The notes beneath the pieces are model-generated. The model searched no databases and had not been told where the DNA came from. It saw only the letters and a list, made by a program, of their open reading frames with translations. The translations under genes and the position numbers were made by a program. Shown piece after piece: positions 25,606 through 34,231 of a stretch of DNA of 64,000 nucleotides (positions within the stretch are counted from its first letter, which is position 1; each line of letters opens with the position of its first letter). The stretch covers positions 1 to 64,000 of the forward strand of contig JASMHM010000006.1 in assembly GCA_030750765.1 (NCBI GenBank), given 5' to 3'. This DNA comes from Candidatus Woesearchaeota archaeon (lineage in GTDB: Archaea > Nanobdellota > Nanobdellia > Woesearchaeales > ARS49).

Positions 25606-25613
25606 TTATAAAG
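25606..25613 (+). promoter_or_regulatory. TATA box of radB
   Basis: TTATAAAG is centred 26 nt before the ATG at 25635. It supports a leaderless start and excludes the upstream ATG at 25566. Confidence 0.65.
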
Positions 25614-25634
25614 TCAGCACGTTTACGCAAAGTC

Positions 25635-26306
25635 ATGAAGCTAGTGCCTACTGGCAGCACCCTTTTGGATAACTTCTTAGGCGGGTTCGAGCCAGACGCG
25701 ATAACCACGATCTACGGTCCTGCAGGAAGTGGAAAAACAAACATTGCGGTCCTAGCTGCTGCTAGCGTGGCCGAACGAGGCAAAAAGGTGATCTACTTGG
25801 ACACCGAAGGTGGTTTCTCTGTCACACGACTAAAACAAATAGTGAAGGACCCCAAAAAAGTGCTTTCAAAAATCATGTTCTTAAGTCCAACAAACTTCGA
25901 AGAGCAAGTACAATCCTTCAAAAAACTCCAAGCGTTGATGCGCTCAAAATCTAGCGACAAAATAGGCATGGTTATCGTTGACACCATAGGAATGCTGTAC
26001 CGATTAGAAAGAAAGTTTGGAGAAGGAACCTTTCATCAAGAACTAGGCTTGCAAATAACTACATTAAACGAGATCTGCAGGAAAAAACACATCCCCGTAC
26101 TCATCTGCAACCAAGTGTACAAGGGTTTTGACATGCAAAAAGGAGATATGGTGGGTGGAGACATCGTACGCTACGCCTCCAAATGCTTGATTGAACTAGA
26201 AGCTCTACACGGTGGAAAACGAAGAATCATTCTGAGAAAGCACCGTAGCATGCCAGAAAAGGATGGATTGTTTAAGATTACTGGAAGCGGCCTTGAAGAA
26301 CTTTAG
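25635..26306 (+). CDS. radB: RadB recombinase paralogue (223 aa)
   Basis: RecA/RadA-core ATPase without the N-terminal HhH domain, as in archaeal RadB. Walker A is GPAGSGKTN, the Walker B region is [11 protein letters not shown], and the N terminus [19 protein letters not shown] is typical. It modulates RadA in recombination repair. The length matches the family. Its 3' end overlaps rpsB by 4 nt (convergent). Confidence 0.93.
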   Translation: MKLVPTGSTLLDNFLGGFEPDAITTIYGPAGSGKTNIAVLAAASVAERGKKVIYLDTEGGFSVTRLKQIVKDPKKVLSKIMFLSPTNFEEQVQSFKKLQALMRSKSSDKIGMVIVDTIGMLYRLERKFGEGTFHQELGLQITTLNEICRKKHIPVLICNQVYKGFDMQKGDMVGGDIVRYASKCLIELEALHGGKRRIILRKHRSMPEKDGLFKITGSGLEEL

Positions 26307-26884
26307 TCTTCAGAAAAGTCATCAATATTCAATTCTTTTTCAACACCACGATGCTTCAAATACTCGCGAGCCATCAAGAAGAACAATAATCCCAAACTTT
26401 TCTTGCCTTTGTTGTTGCAAGGAACAACTAAATCTACTTCATTGCTTTGGTTGTTCGTATCACATAACGCAATAAGTGGGATGCCGATCTGCATGGCATC
26501 CTTGACCGCGTTTCTGTCTGGCCACGTGTCAGTCACCATGATAAGTTTGAACTCGCTATACTCGCTGTGGTTAGGATTCGTAAGAATGCCAGGAGGGTAT
26601 CTGCCTGCAAACACTTTGACGCCAGTAGCCTTACCGAAAGCTTTGACTGACTTCCAGCCGTTCTCTCGCCTACTTACAAGCATGATGTCTTCTGGCTCGT
26701 ACTGGTTCATCATGTTGATGGCTAGACGCAATCTTTCATCAATTTTGGCTAGATTGAGCACGCTTAGCCCATCTGGGCGAGTCTTGTAGATAAAACGACC
26801 CATATAGGCAGTTTTGAACTTGGATCCAATGTGGATGCCACTCTTCAAGTACTGATCCTGTGATGCTAAAAGCTCTTCAGCCAT
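26303..26884 (-). CDS. rpsB: Small ribosomal subunit protein uS2 (193 aa)
   Basis: Archaeal S2: [41 protein letters not shown] in parts, [13 protein letters not shown], and [25 protein letters not shown]. An acidic tail (NIDDFSED) ends the protein. TATA CTTTATAAAT (about 26908-26917) is about 28 nt before the ATG. It is not accompanied by its common neighbours (enolase, RNA polymerase subunits) in this window. Confidence 0.96.
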   Translation of the reverse strand: MAEELLASQDQYLKSGIHIGSKFKTAYMGRFIYKTRPDGLSVLNLAKIDERLRLAINMMNQYEPEDIMLVSRRENGWKSVKAFGKATGVKVFAGRYPPGILTNPNHSEYSEFKLIMVTDTWPDRNAVKDAMQIGIPLIALCDTNNQSNEVDLVVPCNNKGKKSLGLLFFLMAREYLKHRGVEKELNIDDFSED

Positions 26885-26998
26885 ACAAGAGGGTACCTTC
26901 GAACTCGATTTATAAAGCTATTGGAAAGGCACCATAAGGGCAAACGTAGCTACTCCACAATAATAATCTTTTTTAACTACTACGCTTCTGGACCCTTT

Positions 26999-28066
26999 AT
27001 GAGGGATCCTAGGCATGAAGCAGTAGCAAAAATTCTCGTGGACTACTCTACGAAGGTGCAACCACGCGAAACTGTGCAGATCACCGGTCAGATTGGCGCC
27101 ACACCCTTAATGCTCGAGATTTACAAGCTTTGCCTCGAAAGAGGTGCTCTTCCAGTACTTCACCCAAGCCTGCCAGGAGCAGCCTACACGTTCTACAAAC
27201 ACGCCCAAGACTTCCAACTCAAGTATTTTCCTAAGGTAAGCTGGTATGAAGTTAGGAATACTGACGTGTTCTTCTCCATCGGAGCAGAATACAACACCAA
27301 AGAGTTCAGCAATGTTGATCCAAAGCGTCTAGCCATGAGAAAAAGAGCGGTCAAACGCATCCAAGACTGGAGGGTGAACAACACAAGATGGTGTTTGTTT
27401 GAGTTCCCACAACATGCAGGAGCGCAAGACGCCAACATGGCCCTTCCTGAGTACGAAGAGTTTGTCTACAATTCTACCATCATCGACTGGGAAAGCTTTG
27501 CAGAAGAGTTACGAAGAATTTGTGATGTTGTGAACCAGTCCAAGAAAGTCCGCATCATGGGCAAAGATACCGATCTTAGCTTTAGCATCAAAGGAATGAA
27601 CTGTATTGCTGGAGACGGCAGGTACAACATGCCAGATGGTGAAGTTTTCACCGCTCCAGTTCGAGACTCTGTGAACGGACACATCACTTTTGACGTGCCC
27701 ACCATCTACAACGGAGTAGAGGTAGAGGGCATGTACTTAGAGTTCAAAGATGGATTATGCACCAAAGCAACAGCTGAGAAGGGCGAAGAGTTCTTGTTGA
27801 GCATGCTTGACCAAGATCCTGGCGCACGCTTCATCGGCGAGTTCGGTATAGGTTGCAATAACAAGATCCAAAGAGCCACCAAGAACATTCTTTTTGATGA
27901 AAAGATTGGTGGCACCGTACACTTAGCCATGGGACAGTCCTACAAGGAAAATAGAGGTAGAAACATGTCTGCCCTGCACTGGGACATGATCAAAGATCTA
28001 CGCCAAGAAGGCACTGTCTTGTTCGACGACAGGATCTTCTTACAGAACGGCAAGATCGTTATGTAA
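26999..28066 (+). CDS. Aminopeptidase, M29 family (355 aa)
   Basis: Metallo-aminopeptidase resembling AmpS/PepS. Metal-ligand regions of the family are visible: LEFKDG, FIGEFGIGCN, VHLAMGQS and SALHWDMIKDLR. The N-terminal domain starts MRDPRHEAVAKILVDYSTKVQP, so ATG 26999 is preferred over an upstream in-frame ATG at 26921 that adds 26 unrelated residues. It probably degrades peptides in the cytosol. Its 3' end overlaps the solute-binding gene by 8 nt. Confidence 0.92.
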   Translation: MRDPRHEAVAKILVDYSTKVQPRETVQITGQIGATPLMLEIYKLCLERGALPVLHPSLPGAAYTFYKHAQDFQLKYFPKVSWYEVRNTDVFFSIGAEYNTKEFSNVDPKRLAMRKRAVKRIQDWRVNNTRWCLFEFPQHAGAQDANMALPEYEEFVYNSTIIDWESFAEELRRICDVVNQSKKVRIMGKDTDLSFSIKGMNCIAGDGRYNMPDGEVFTAPVRDSVNGHITFDVPTIYNGVEVEGMYLEFKDGLCTKATAEKGEEFLLSMLDQDPGARFIGEFGIGCNNKIQRATKNILFDEKIGGTVHLAMGQSYKENRGRNMSALHWDMIKDLRQEGTVLFDDRIFLQNGKIVM

Positions 28067-29126
28067 ACTTTACAAACTTTCCGTTCTTGACAGTTTTTAT
28101 CAATACTGGCTTCTTGACATCCCCATTCTTGTCAAACGATAATGATCCGCCCGCACCAGCGTAGTTCTGCACACCCAGCAGGAACTGCTTTATCTCTTCG
28201 GGCTCTCGGGAATATTGGAATCCTAGTACAAGAAGGTGCAAAGAGTCATACGCGTTGGCAGCACCCAAGCTAGGCACACCCCCATATTTGGATTGATACT
28301 TTTGGACGAACGCCTGCACGTTTGCGGCTTCACTGTTGACATCATACGGATAAGGATACACTATTCCTTCCACAATGTTGCCGTACGCCTCAAGCATGGG
28401 TTGGCTTTCTGCGCCAAAATGGCTCAGCCATAACACATCTGCCCCCAACTCTTTTGCTTGTTTGATGAGTAACCCTTGCATGGGTCCGCTTGAGTGCAGG
28501 TTAAGTATGGTGTCTGGATTTTTTTGTAACACTTTGGTTATCTCAGACCGGACGTCTGTAGCAGTCATGGTAAAGGTTTCAGTAGCGACCATCGTTCCCC
28601 CCATTGATTCAAAGTATTTTTTGAAATCTTCAACATGCTCAACACCAAAAGGTGTTTGTTGATGGAGGACGGCAACCCTTCTTGCTCCTTGAGCGTATGC
28701 ATGTTGTGCGAGCAGCTCCATCATGCGATCTGTTGTGGACATCGTACGGAAGAAAAGATCATCTTGGCTTAGCGAATCTAACAAGACGATAGGCGAGATA
28801 AGCAAAACGTTATTTTCATTAGTAAACGGCACTACCGCTACCGTTGTTGAGGACCAACTGTCCCCAATAATATATCTAGCCCCATCCACCTCCATTAGCT
28901 TTTTTGCTGCAGTAACCGCAGTTGCTGGTTCTGCTCTGGTGTCTTCGTACACCAAACGGATATCCATACCCTGCTCTGTCAGTTCCTCCAGCGCAATCTC
29001 CAGCCCCCTTCGCTCTTCCTCACCCTGGAAAGAACCTACCCCGGTAAGAGTGCCAAGCACGCCTACAACAATAGCGTCCGACCCACAGCCTGCTAGTATC
29101 AATAATAGTAATGCGTAATATTTCAT
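28059..29126 (-). CDS. Solute-binding lipoprotein, branched-chain amino acid type (355 aa)
   Basis: Periplasmic-binding-protein type I fold (LivK/Peripla_BP_6). Signal peptide and lipobox LLLLILAGC give Cys14 as the lipidation site, followed by VVGVLGTLTGVGSFQGEEERRGLEIA and the domain-2 region ARRVAVLHQQTPFG. In the family it delivers amino acids or related ligands to an ABC transporter. No LivH/M/G/F genes are nearby, so this may be an orphan receptor. It has a GAGGTG Shine-Dalgarno (29132-29137) and TATA CATTTAAG (29161-29168), and it is divergent from a TrmB regulator. Confidence 0.9.
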   Translation of the reverse strand: MKYYALLLLILAGCGSDAIVVGVLGTLTGVGSFQGEEERRGLEIALEELTEQGMDIRLVYEDTRAEPATAVTAAKKLMEVDGARYIIGDSWSSTTVAVVPFTNENNVLLISPIVLLDSLSQDDLFFRTMSTTDRMMELLAQHAYAQGARRVAVLHQQTPFGVEHVEDFKKYFESMGGTMVATETFTMTATDVRSEITKVLQKNPDTILNLHSSGPMQGLLIKQAKELGADVLWLSHFGAESQPMLEAYGNIVEGIVYPYPYDVNSEAANVQAFVQKYQSKYGGVPSLGAANAYDSLHLLVLGFQYSREPEEIKQFLLGVQNYAGAGGSLSFDKNGDVKKPVLIKTVKNGKFVKFT

Positions 29127-29173
29127 CTCTACACCTCTTACGCTGTCAAGCGAAAATAGACTTAAATGTGTTC

Positions 29174-29193
29174 ACTCTCCAATTATGGAGAGT
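29174..29193. promoter_or_regulatory. Inverted repeat operator between binding protein and TrmB regulator
   Basis: A perfect 7-bp inverted repeat, ACTCTCC-N6-GGAGAGT, sits between the two divergent TATA boxes (29161-29168 minus; about 29205-29213 plus). Its place suggests that it controls both genes. Confidence 0.6.
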
Positions 29194-29233
29194 AATAAGT
29201 AAGTTTTTTATAGGTAAAACCTCTGAAAAGGGT

Positions 29234-29947
29234 ATGGACCTGTCAGTTTTGGAGGATGTTGGCCTAAGCGCAGGCGAGGCCAAAACATACACAACCTTGC
29301 TCGAACTGGGCACCACCAAAATAGGACCAGTCATAAAAAAGGCAGGATTGGCCAGCTCTGCAACACATAACGCAGTCAACACCTTGGTGAATAAAGGGTT
29401 AGTAGCGTACGTCAAGAAGGGCCAGGTCAAACACTACACCGCAGCACCTCCAAAGGAACTTTCTCGGTTTGTGGAAGAAAAAAGAAACAATTTCCGAAGC
29501 TTGCTTCCTGAACTAGAGATGCGCGCAGCCCATGCAAACATGCAAGAAGAGGCAGAAGTGTTTGAAGGATGGAAAGGAGTTAGGACCATGCAAGCATTAC
29601 ATCTTGATCCTGCAAAAAAAGGGGACAAATTCTTCTTCTTTGCAGCAGACGTACCACCCAAGAACAAAGAAATCCAAGCTTTCTTTGAAAAGTATGATGC
29701 GGTAAGGAAAGAAAAAGGCGTCATCGCCAAAGGTATCGCACCCAAACGCATGAAGCACTTGTTTAAACACCGCTCCTACCTAAAAATGAAGTATGTAGAC
29801 CATCCCGTGCCTCCAGGACTAGGCATGTGCGCCAACGGCATCACCCTCATCTCCTTCGAAGACCGTCCTGTAGGCTACTTGCTACGAAGCAAACAACTGT
29901 ACGACATTTTTAGAAACTATTTTGATAGCATTTGGAAAAACACCTAG
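29234..29947 (+). CDS. TrmB-family transcriptional regulator (237 aa)
   Basis: N-terminal winged helix-turn-helix (about residues 3-65: LSAGEAKTYTTLLELGTTKI..VNTLVNKGLVAYVKKG) and a C-terminal effector-type domain (about 85-235), a pattern of TrmB-like sugar or metabolite sensors. ATG 29234 is chosen because TATA TTTTTTATAGG lies about 25 nt upstream; a longer frame from 29111 runs through the promoter. It is divergent from the binding lipoprotein, with a palindrome between them, so local control is likely. Confidence 0.88.
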   Translation: MDLSVLEDVGLSAGEAKTYTTLLELGTTKIGPVIKKAGLASSATHNAVNTLVNKGLVAYVKKGQVKHYTAAPPKELSRFVEEKRNNFRSLLPELEMRAAHANMQEEAEVFEGWKGVRTMQALHLDPAKKGDKFFFFAADVPPKNKEIQAFFEKYDAVRKEKGVIAKGIAPKRMKHLFKHRSYLKMKYVDHPVPPGLGMCANGITLISFEDRPVGYLLRSKQLYDIFRNYFDSIWKNT

Positions 29948-29981
29948 CCAAGTTTATAAGCCACCCCCACCCTGTTCCACA

Positions 29982-30836
29982 ATGATTCCATATGCTGTAG
30001 CGCTAGCAACCACTATAGGCATGATGACTATCAGCATGTCATCATTGTTAGGATTTTTTCGGGCAAAAACACACACGGGTAGCTCCTTTTTGGCTCCAAA
30101 GCGATTGTTGGACTATGCGTGCACCGCAGCTTTGGGCGGCCTGGGACCGTATTTGGGAAACTATCTAGGATATCAAAGCACCGCAGAACTCGTCGCTGTG
30201 ACGTCCTGTTGCGTGGGTGCTACAGGAGCGGGATACATAGGCGGCAACGAACGGTACCATTATCTTTTTGAGCCCTTGTTCAAGAAAAACGAACGCGCAG
30301 AAATTCTCAAAAAAATAGACCATTTGATGTTCGAGTCTGCCAACGGTGCGGGGGCGCGCAAGCAGGCCGAACTAGAATACGCAGGATTCATGCGCGCGGT
30401 CAGAAAGCGACACTATGGCTCACCCGGCATTCGCGACATGGCAGAAAGGGCCCTCTTCACTTCTCGAAAAAACGCCCTGACTCATCACGTTCTTGAACGC
30501 TCTCTCAGTCCAGGAATCTTTGGAACCGGTCTTCTTTCTCAACCGAAAGAAGAAGGAATAGCATATGTCGTCAACAGAGAAAAGTTTATGGCTTTGGATG
30601 TAACGATGATCCAAAACGAGCAGCCGCACATCATTCCTGAAGAGCCAAGAAACTACAAAAGACGTCGTCTTGCCCTACAGATTGCTAAGAACGATGACGC
30701 GTGGATGCTCGTGGCCGGCACGCAGAGTATGGAAGAACTTACAAAACGAGCGATAGAAGAAATTACTTGGTTCTCACAGGACAAAGATCTCTCGGTTAGA
30801 AGCAGTCAACACCTCAACCCCGTCGACAGTTACTAG
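29982..30836 (+). CDS. Hypothetical protein with N-terminal membrane segments (284 aa)
   Basis: No family is recognised. Two or three hydrophobic segments (about 3-27, 45-62 and 68-85) are followed by a soluble, charged, mostly helical domain with many Arg/Lys (KRHYGSPGIRDMAERALF). ATG 29982 lies 26 nt after TATA TTTATAAG (about 29953-29960). The 3' end overlaps the convergent M24 peptidase by 63 nt. Confidence 0.65.
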   Translation: MIPYAVALATTIGMMTISMSSLLGFFRAKTHTGSSFLAPKRLLDYACTAALGGLGPYLGNYLGYQSTAELVAVTSCCVGATGAGYIGGNERYHYLFEPLFKKNERAEILKKIDHLMFESANGAGARKQAELEYAGFMRAVRKRHYGSPGIRDMAERALFTSRKNALTHHVLERSLSPGIFGTGLLSQPKEEGIAYVVNREKFMALDVTMIQNEQPHIIPEEPRNYKRRRLALQIAKNDDAWMLVAGTQSMEELTKRAIEEITWFSQDKDLSVRSSQHLNPVDSY

Positions 30837-31766
30837 CACGGTGTCTTCGATACGAATGCCTCTTCCTTGACCGTACACGCCAGGTTCTATGGTGAGCACC
30901 ATGCCTGGCTTGAGCTTGTCTAAGGGTTCATGGATTTCTACCCCCACACCGTGCCCTATTCCGTGGATGAACTGCTTGCCTAGCCTTTTTTTTGCAAATT
31001 CGGTGAGTTCTTTGAGTTTCACTCCCTTTTGCACTTTTTTTATGCAAGCTTGTTGTGTTTTCAACACTTTGTTGTACAATGCTCGGTCTTTGAAAGATGG
31101 AGTGCCAAGATGTATGGTTCTTGTCATGTCGCTCATGTACCCTTGGTACACGACCCCAAAGTCTATCACGCAAAAGCCAGGTTGTAGTTCGTTCTTTGCC
31201 TCATGGTGCGGATGTTGTGCATTCCCGCCTGATGCTACGACCGGAGGGAAGGCGATGCGTAATCCTGCTTGTTTGATCTCTTTCTCCAGCCACTGCACGA
31301 TGTCTAGTTCTGTGTTGAGCTTTGGTAGCGAAAGTAATAGCCTTCTCCAGATGGAGTCGGTAAGCATGCATGCTTTCCGCACTCGGTCTTGCTCTTCTGC
31401 GGTTTTCTTTGCTCGTAGAGCAAAAAGGTCCTTACTAATGGGCTTGGATGTTGCAAACTTGTGGAGTTTTTCTTGCTCAGCAACGCTCATCACAGTCTCG
31501 TTGATGCCGATCTTTTTGCCCCCCACCTTCTTTATGTCCTTCCACCAGTTCTTGGTGTGCAAAACATTTTCCTTCTTCATTCTTTCATATTCAAAGCCGG
31601 GAACGAAATGGAACACTTCTTTTTTTGTGACCACCAGACAGCTTATGTCTGTGTGTAGTTGTGTAAAATAAAGAACGTTAGGGTCTGGCTTTTCTGAGGT
31701 GGTTAAGAAGACAGCAGAATCTAGCCCTTTCTTTTTGAGTATGGCTTGGAGCTCCTTTACCCTCAT
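30774..31766 (-). CDS. Xaa-Pro dipeptidase/aminopeptidase, M24 family (330 aa)
   Basis: Pita-bread metallopeptidase. The ligands are visible in order: Asp in VIDFGVVYQGYMSDMTRT (both Asp), His in HGIGHGVGVEIHE, Glu in LTIEPGVYGQ and Glu in IRIEDTVLV. The N-terminal creatinase-like domain (1-120) is present, so it is PepQ-like rather than a methionine aminopeptidase. It is coupled to tyrS by ATGA (31763-31766). Confidence 0.92.
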   Translation of the reverse strand: MRVKELQAILKKKGLDSAVFLTTSEKPDPNVLYFTQLHTDISCLVVTKKEVFHFVPGFEYERMKKENVLHTKNWWKDIKKVGGKKIGINETVMSVAEQEKLHKFATSKPISKDLFALRAKKTAEEQDRVRKACMLTDSIWRRLLLSLPKLNTELDIVQWLEKEIKQAGLRIAFPPVVASGGNAQHPHHEAKNELQPGFCVIDFGVVYQGYMSDMTRTIHLGTPSFKDRALYNKVLKTQQACIKKVQKGVKLKELTEFAKKRLGKQFIHGIGHGVGVEIHEPLDKLKPGMVLTIEPGVYGQGRGIRIEDTVLVTVDGVEVLTASNREIFVL

Positions 31767-32830
31767 CTCGTGACTTCATAGGAAAGGACGGCTTTTAAGA
31801 GTTCGGCAGGTTTGCCCTTGGTAAAGTGTTTTCTGATGGGTTCCAAGAGCTTGTTGACCTCTACTGCAGTCATGGTTTTGAGATCTTGCGGATGGATTTT
31901 TTTGGCTAAGTACGCTTCCTTCAACTCGGTGTACGAGCCAAAGGATTGGTTGCCACCGTACTTTGCAGGTCGTTCGATGTTTACTTCCTTTTGTTTTTCA
32001 AACACCATGTGCTTGAGGTATTCTAAGACAGGATTTTCGTTCTCTTCTGGAGGACACCAAGCGTTTCCGATCTTTTTGGTGACCTCTTCTACTGTGTCGG
32101 TAACAAAGATGGAATTTTGTGGTTTGCTCTTGCTCATCTTCATGGCTATCGCTCTGTCTACCCCTTCTCCTTCTTTGGGGGGTTGGGATAGTCCGGCCAG
32201 CATACGATGATGTACTGCTACGGGTTTGTTCCATCCTAGTTTGGGTGCTACCTCTCTTAGTAAGATGTTTACCTTTCTTTGGTCCATGCCTAGTTGGCAG
32301 ATATCAACGCCTAGATGTTCAACATCTGCTGCTTGCATGGCAGGGTACATGAGCTGTGCCACTCTTTGCATCTCTTGGTCGTCCCTCCCCATGATCTGGC
32401 CGCATCTCATCATTCTTTGGACCGTGGTTTGTTGTGCCACTTGGATTATTTTCTTCCAGTAACTTTGGTCGTCTACCACTTCTGTTGCAGAGACGAACTT
32501 TACGTTTTCCATGTCCATGCCTGCGGCTTTCCAGATCTCTTCAAAGTATTCGGCTACGGTATGAATCTTATCTAGGTCTCCGCCCATCTTGTTGTTGATC
32601 CAGGCGTGCCAGTCTGCTTCCCATAGGATGAACTTGCAGCCTGCTCTAGTCATTTTGTTGATGGTTATCACGCGCAGTACTGCTTGTGCGATGTGCATGT
32701 TGCCACTTGGCTCGAAGCCGTCATACGCTACAGGATGGGCCTTTTCTTCTAACAATTTTTTGAGCTCATCCTCTGTCAGAATCTCCTCTCCGACCTCCCT
32801 TATGAGCTGTAAACGCTTTTCGAGCTGCAT
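31763..32830 (-). CDS. tyrS: Tyrosyl-tRNA synthetase (355 aa)
   Basis: Class I archaeal-type TyrRS. The HIGH-equivalent region is GFEPSGNMHIAQA, tyrosine recognition runs through QLMYPAMQAADVEHLGVDICQLGMDQRKV, and the KMSKS box is AMKMSKSKPQNSIF. There is no S4 domain, as expected for archaea. TyrRS and TrpRS are similar, but the QxxxAxD and GxDQR context fits TyrRS. The downstream M24 gene is cotranscribed. Confidence 0.94.
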   Translation of the reverse strand: MQLEKRLQLIREVGEEILTEDELKKLLEEKAHPVAYDGFEPSGNMHIAQAVLRVITINKMTRAGCKFILWEADWHAWINNKMGGDLDKIHTVAEYFEEIWKAAGMDMENVKFVSATEVVDDQSYWKKIIQVAQQTTVQRMMRCGQIMGRDDQEMQRVAQLMYPAMQAADVEHLGVDICQLGMDQRKVNILLREVAPKLGWNKPVAVHHRMLAGLSQPPKEGEGVDRAIAMKMSKSKPQNSIFVTDTVEEVTKKIGNAWCPPEENENPVLEYLKHMVFEKQKEVNIERPAKYGGNQSFGSYTELKEAYLAKKIHPQDLKTMTAVEVNKLLEPIRKHFTKGKPAELLKAVLSYEVTR

Positions 32831-32956
32831 ATCGCCCTGTAAGCACCTTGGCTTTTATACCTTGCTCTTTAGTTTTTTCCACTTATGAGTCGTTAATTTG
32901 GGGGGTAGAATTCGAAAAACTTATATACTTACACTGTTCCCGGCAATTGGGGAATA

Positions 32957-33217
32957 ATGGACGACGAAAAGAGATTTTCAAAGGCGCTGATCGGGAAGAC
33001 CGTAGTCAGCAAATCCGGCAAGAAGTTCGGAGAGGTTGGTGACATCGTATTCGAGACGAAGAGCGGAGAACTCATCCACATAGTGATGAAAGGTCCTACT
33101 TCCTATATCGAGAAGCTAGAGCTAGAAAAGGACAAGTCTGGAAAGCTCCTCATACCGTTTAGCGCAGTCATCGCCATGGGCGATTTCTTAGTGGTTTCTG
33201 AAGAAGACGTGGTGTAG
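32957..33217 (+). CDS. PRC-barrel domain protein (86 aa)
   Basis: Single PRC barrel: KALIGKTVVSKSGKKFGEVGD then SYIEKLELEKDKSGKLLIPF and the end DFLVVSEEDVV. Archaeal PRC-barrel proteins are small and linked to RNA metabolism or cell division (CdpB). TATA CTTATATAC (about 32920-32928) precedes the ATG. The reading frame stays open for 123 codons after its TAG. A 22-bp stretch near its end is repeated at 34167-34188 (see findings). Confidence 0.85.
   Translation: MDDEKRFSKALIGKTVVSKSGKKFGEVGDIVFETKSGELIHIVMKGPTSYIEKLELEKDKSGKLLIPFSAVIAMGDFLVVSEEDVV
33191..33212 (+). repeat. 22-bp direct repeat, copy 1 (end of the PRC-barrel gene)
   Basis: Identical over 22 bp to 34167-34188. Copy 1 encodes the Val-Val-Ser-Glu-Glu-Asp-Val end of the PRC protein. 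The two copies start 976 bp apart. Confidence 0.95.
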
Positions 33218-33586
33218 GCAGAGCGGATCCCTCTACTCAATTCCGAAGCGTTTAGAGAGTTTCAAAAAACATTCAACGCCCTGACCAAGCTCGTTCAGGA
33301 ACGTCTCCAAGCCAATAGTTTAGCGCAAACATGCGACGCAGGACTTGAACGTGCCGGGGAGGCAGTACGTATGGAGTGCATAGTGGATCACGAGTTAAAA
33401 GAAGGTAGCAATGTTCTGTTTCAGATGATCTACGAAAACGATCAGCCAGGCGACAAGTCCACCCTGCCAAGAGGCACCATAACTACAGAGATACTGACAA
33501 CCGAACCTCGGATTGTGGACATCTGCCAGACGAGTATTGACGAATTAAAACAAACATTCTTGAAAGTTGCGAGAACCGTGGTCTGA
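33218..33586 (+). pseudogene. Open frame after the PRC-barrel stop, no own start codon before 33371
   Basis: In the same frame as the PRC gene, sense codons continue directly after TAG (33215-33217) to a TGA at 33584-33586. The first ATG is at 33371; no ATG, GTG or TTG occurs before it, yet the 51 upstream codons read like protein (AFREFQKTFNALTKLVQERL). The part from 33371 is 71 aa with a mixed alpha/beta look. It may be a C-terminal extension cut off by a new stop, a gene fragment brought in by insertion, or a 71-aa protein from 33371. Confidence 0.45.
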
Positions 33587-33602
33587 GTTAATGACTTATT
33601 CC

Positions 33603-34130
33603 TTAGGTAATGTTACCCTTCCACCAGTCGATACCTTGTATCCAGCTTCCAACTCTTGTTAAAATCGCACCAAGCGTGGGCTTCTCAACGAAGGACGTAG
33701 GTCTCCATGCTTTTCCTGACAGGTCGCGACTCAGAGGCTCTTCTGGAGTTCCATATCGTAGCTTACTCGTATTAACACAAACGCTAGGCGTGTACGAACC
33801 TCCTTTGGCGTGGAATCCCATGAGGTATCTCCACTCCCAGCTACCCTCTGCTCCTTTGATTTTCTTGCATTTCACGATTACTAAGAAAGCAATCATGCTG
33901 TGCCAGTGCCTTCTCATCGACCGTAGCTCCTCATCGCTTATCCACTCTACTGTGACCGATTCTACTACAGACGAATCATTCTTGCACTTGTATAAGCCCT
34001 GATTGCCCAAAACATCTGTAATCACGCTAACCTGGTCTAATAAGGAAGGCGCCTTTGGCTTTTCGGGCTCAGGATCCGCCCTGCTAAGCTTTTCCTTAGA
34101 TTGGTCCACCATTTGGGCATAGCATGACAT
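33603..34130 (-). CDS. Hypothetical protein (175 aa)
   Basis: No family is recognised. The N-terminal 35 residues are charged and Pro-rich (LSRADPEPEKPKAPSLLDQ). The rest looks like an alpha/beta domain with conserved-looking aromatics (WISDEELRSMRRHWHSM, WEWRYLMGFHAKGG). It has no signal peptide. Minus-strand TATA-like TTTTAAAT lies about 25 nt before the ATG. It lies wholly between the two copies of the 22-bp repeat and may be cargo of whatever created them. Confidence 0.6.
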   Translation of the reverse strand: MSCYAQMVDQSKEKLSRADPEPEKPKAPSLLDQVSVITDVLGNQGLYKCKNDSSVVESVTVEWISDEELRSMRRHWHSMIAFLVIVKCKKIKGAEGSWEWRYLMGFHAKGGSYTPSVCVNTSKLRYGTPEEPLSRDLSGKAWRPTSFVEKPTLGAILTRVGSWIQGIDWWKGNIT

Positions 34131-34166
34131 GCGCGTGTTGGATTTAAAATAATTTGCTTTTGTGCT

Positions 34167-34188
34167 GTGGTTTCTGAAGAAGACGTGG
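34167..34188 (+). repeat. 22-bp direct repeat, copy 2 (intergenic)
   Basis: Second copy of the 33191-33212 sequence, immediately upstream of the promoter of the frameshifted gene at 34232. Outside the 22 bp the flanks differ at once on both sides. Confidence 0.95.
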
Positions 34189-34231
34189 GTATTACCATAA
34201 CATTTTTAAGCGTAATACTGCTTTGTAGTGT

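Noticed and set aside
30889-31671. 260-aa plus-strand frame inside the M24 peptidase gene
   Set aside because: The antisense strand carries all M24 metal ligands; the frame is a shadow, Cys/Ser-rich without family signal.
33215-33217. TAG read as pyrrolysine or as read-through in the PRC gene
   Set aside because: No pyl genes or read-through context are seen; a plain stop followed by a fragment or separate gene is simpler, so it is reported only as an observation.
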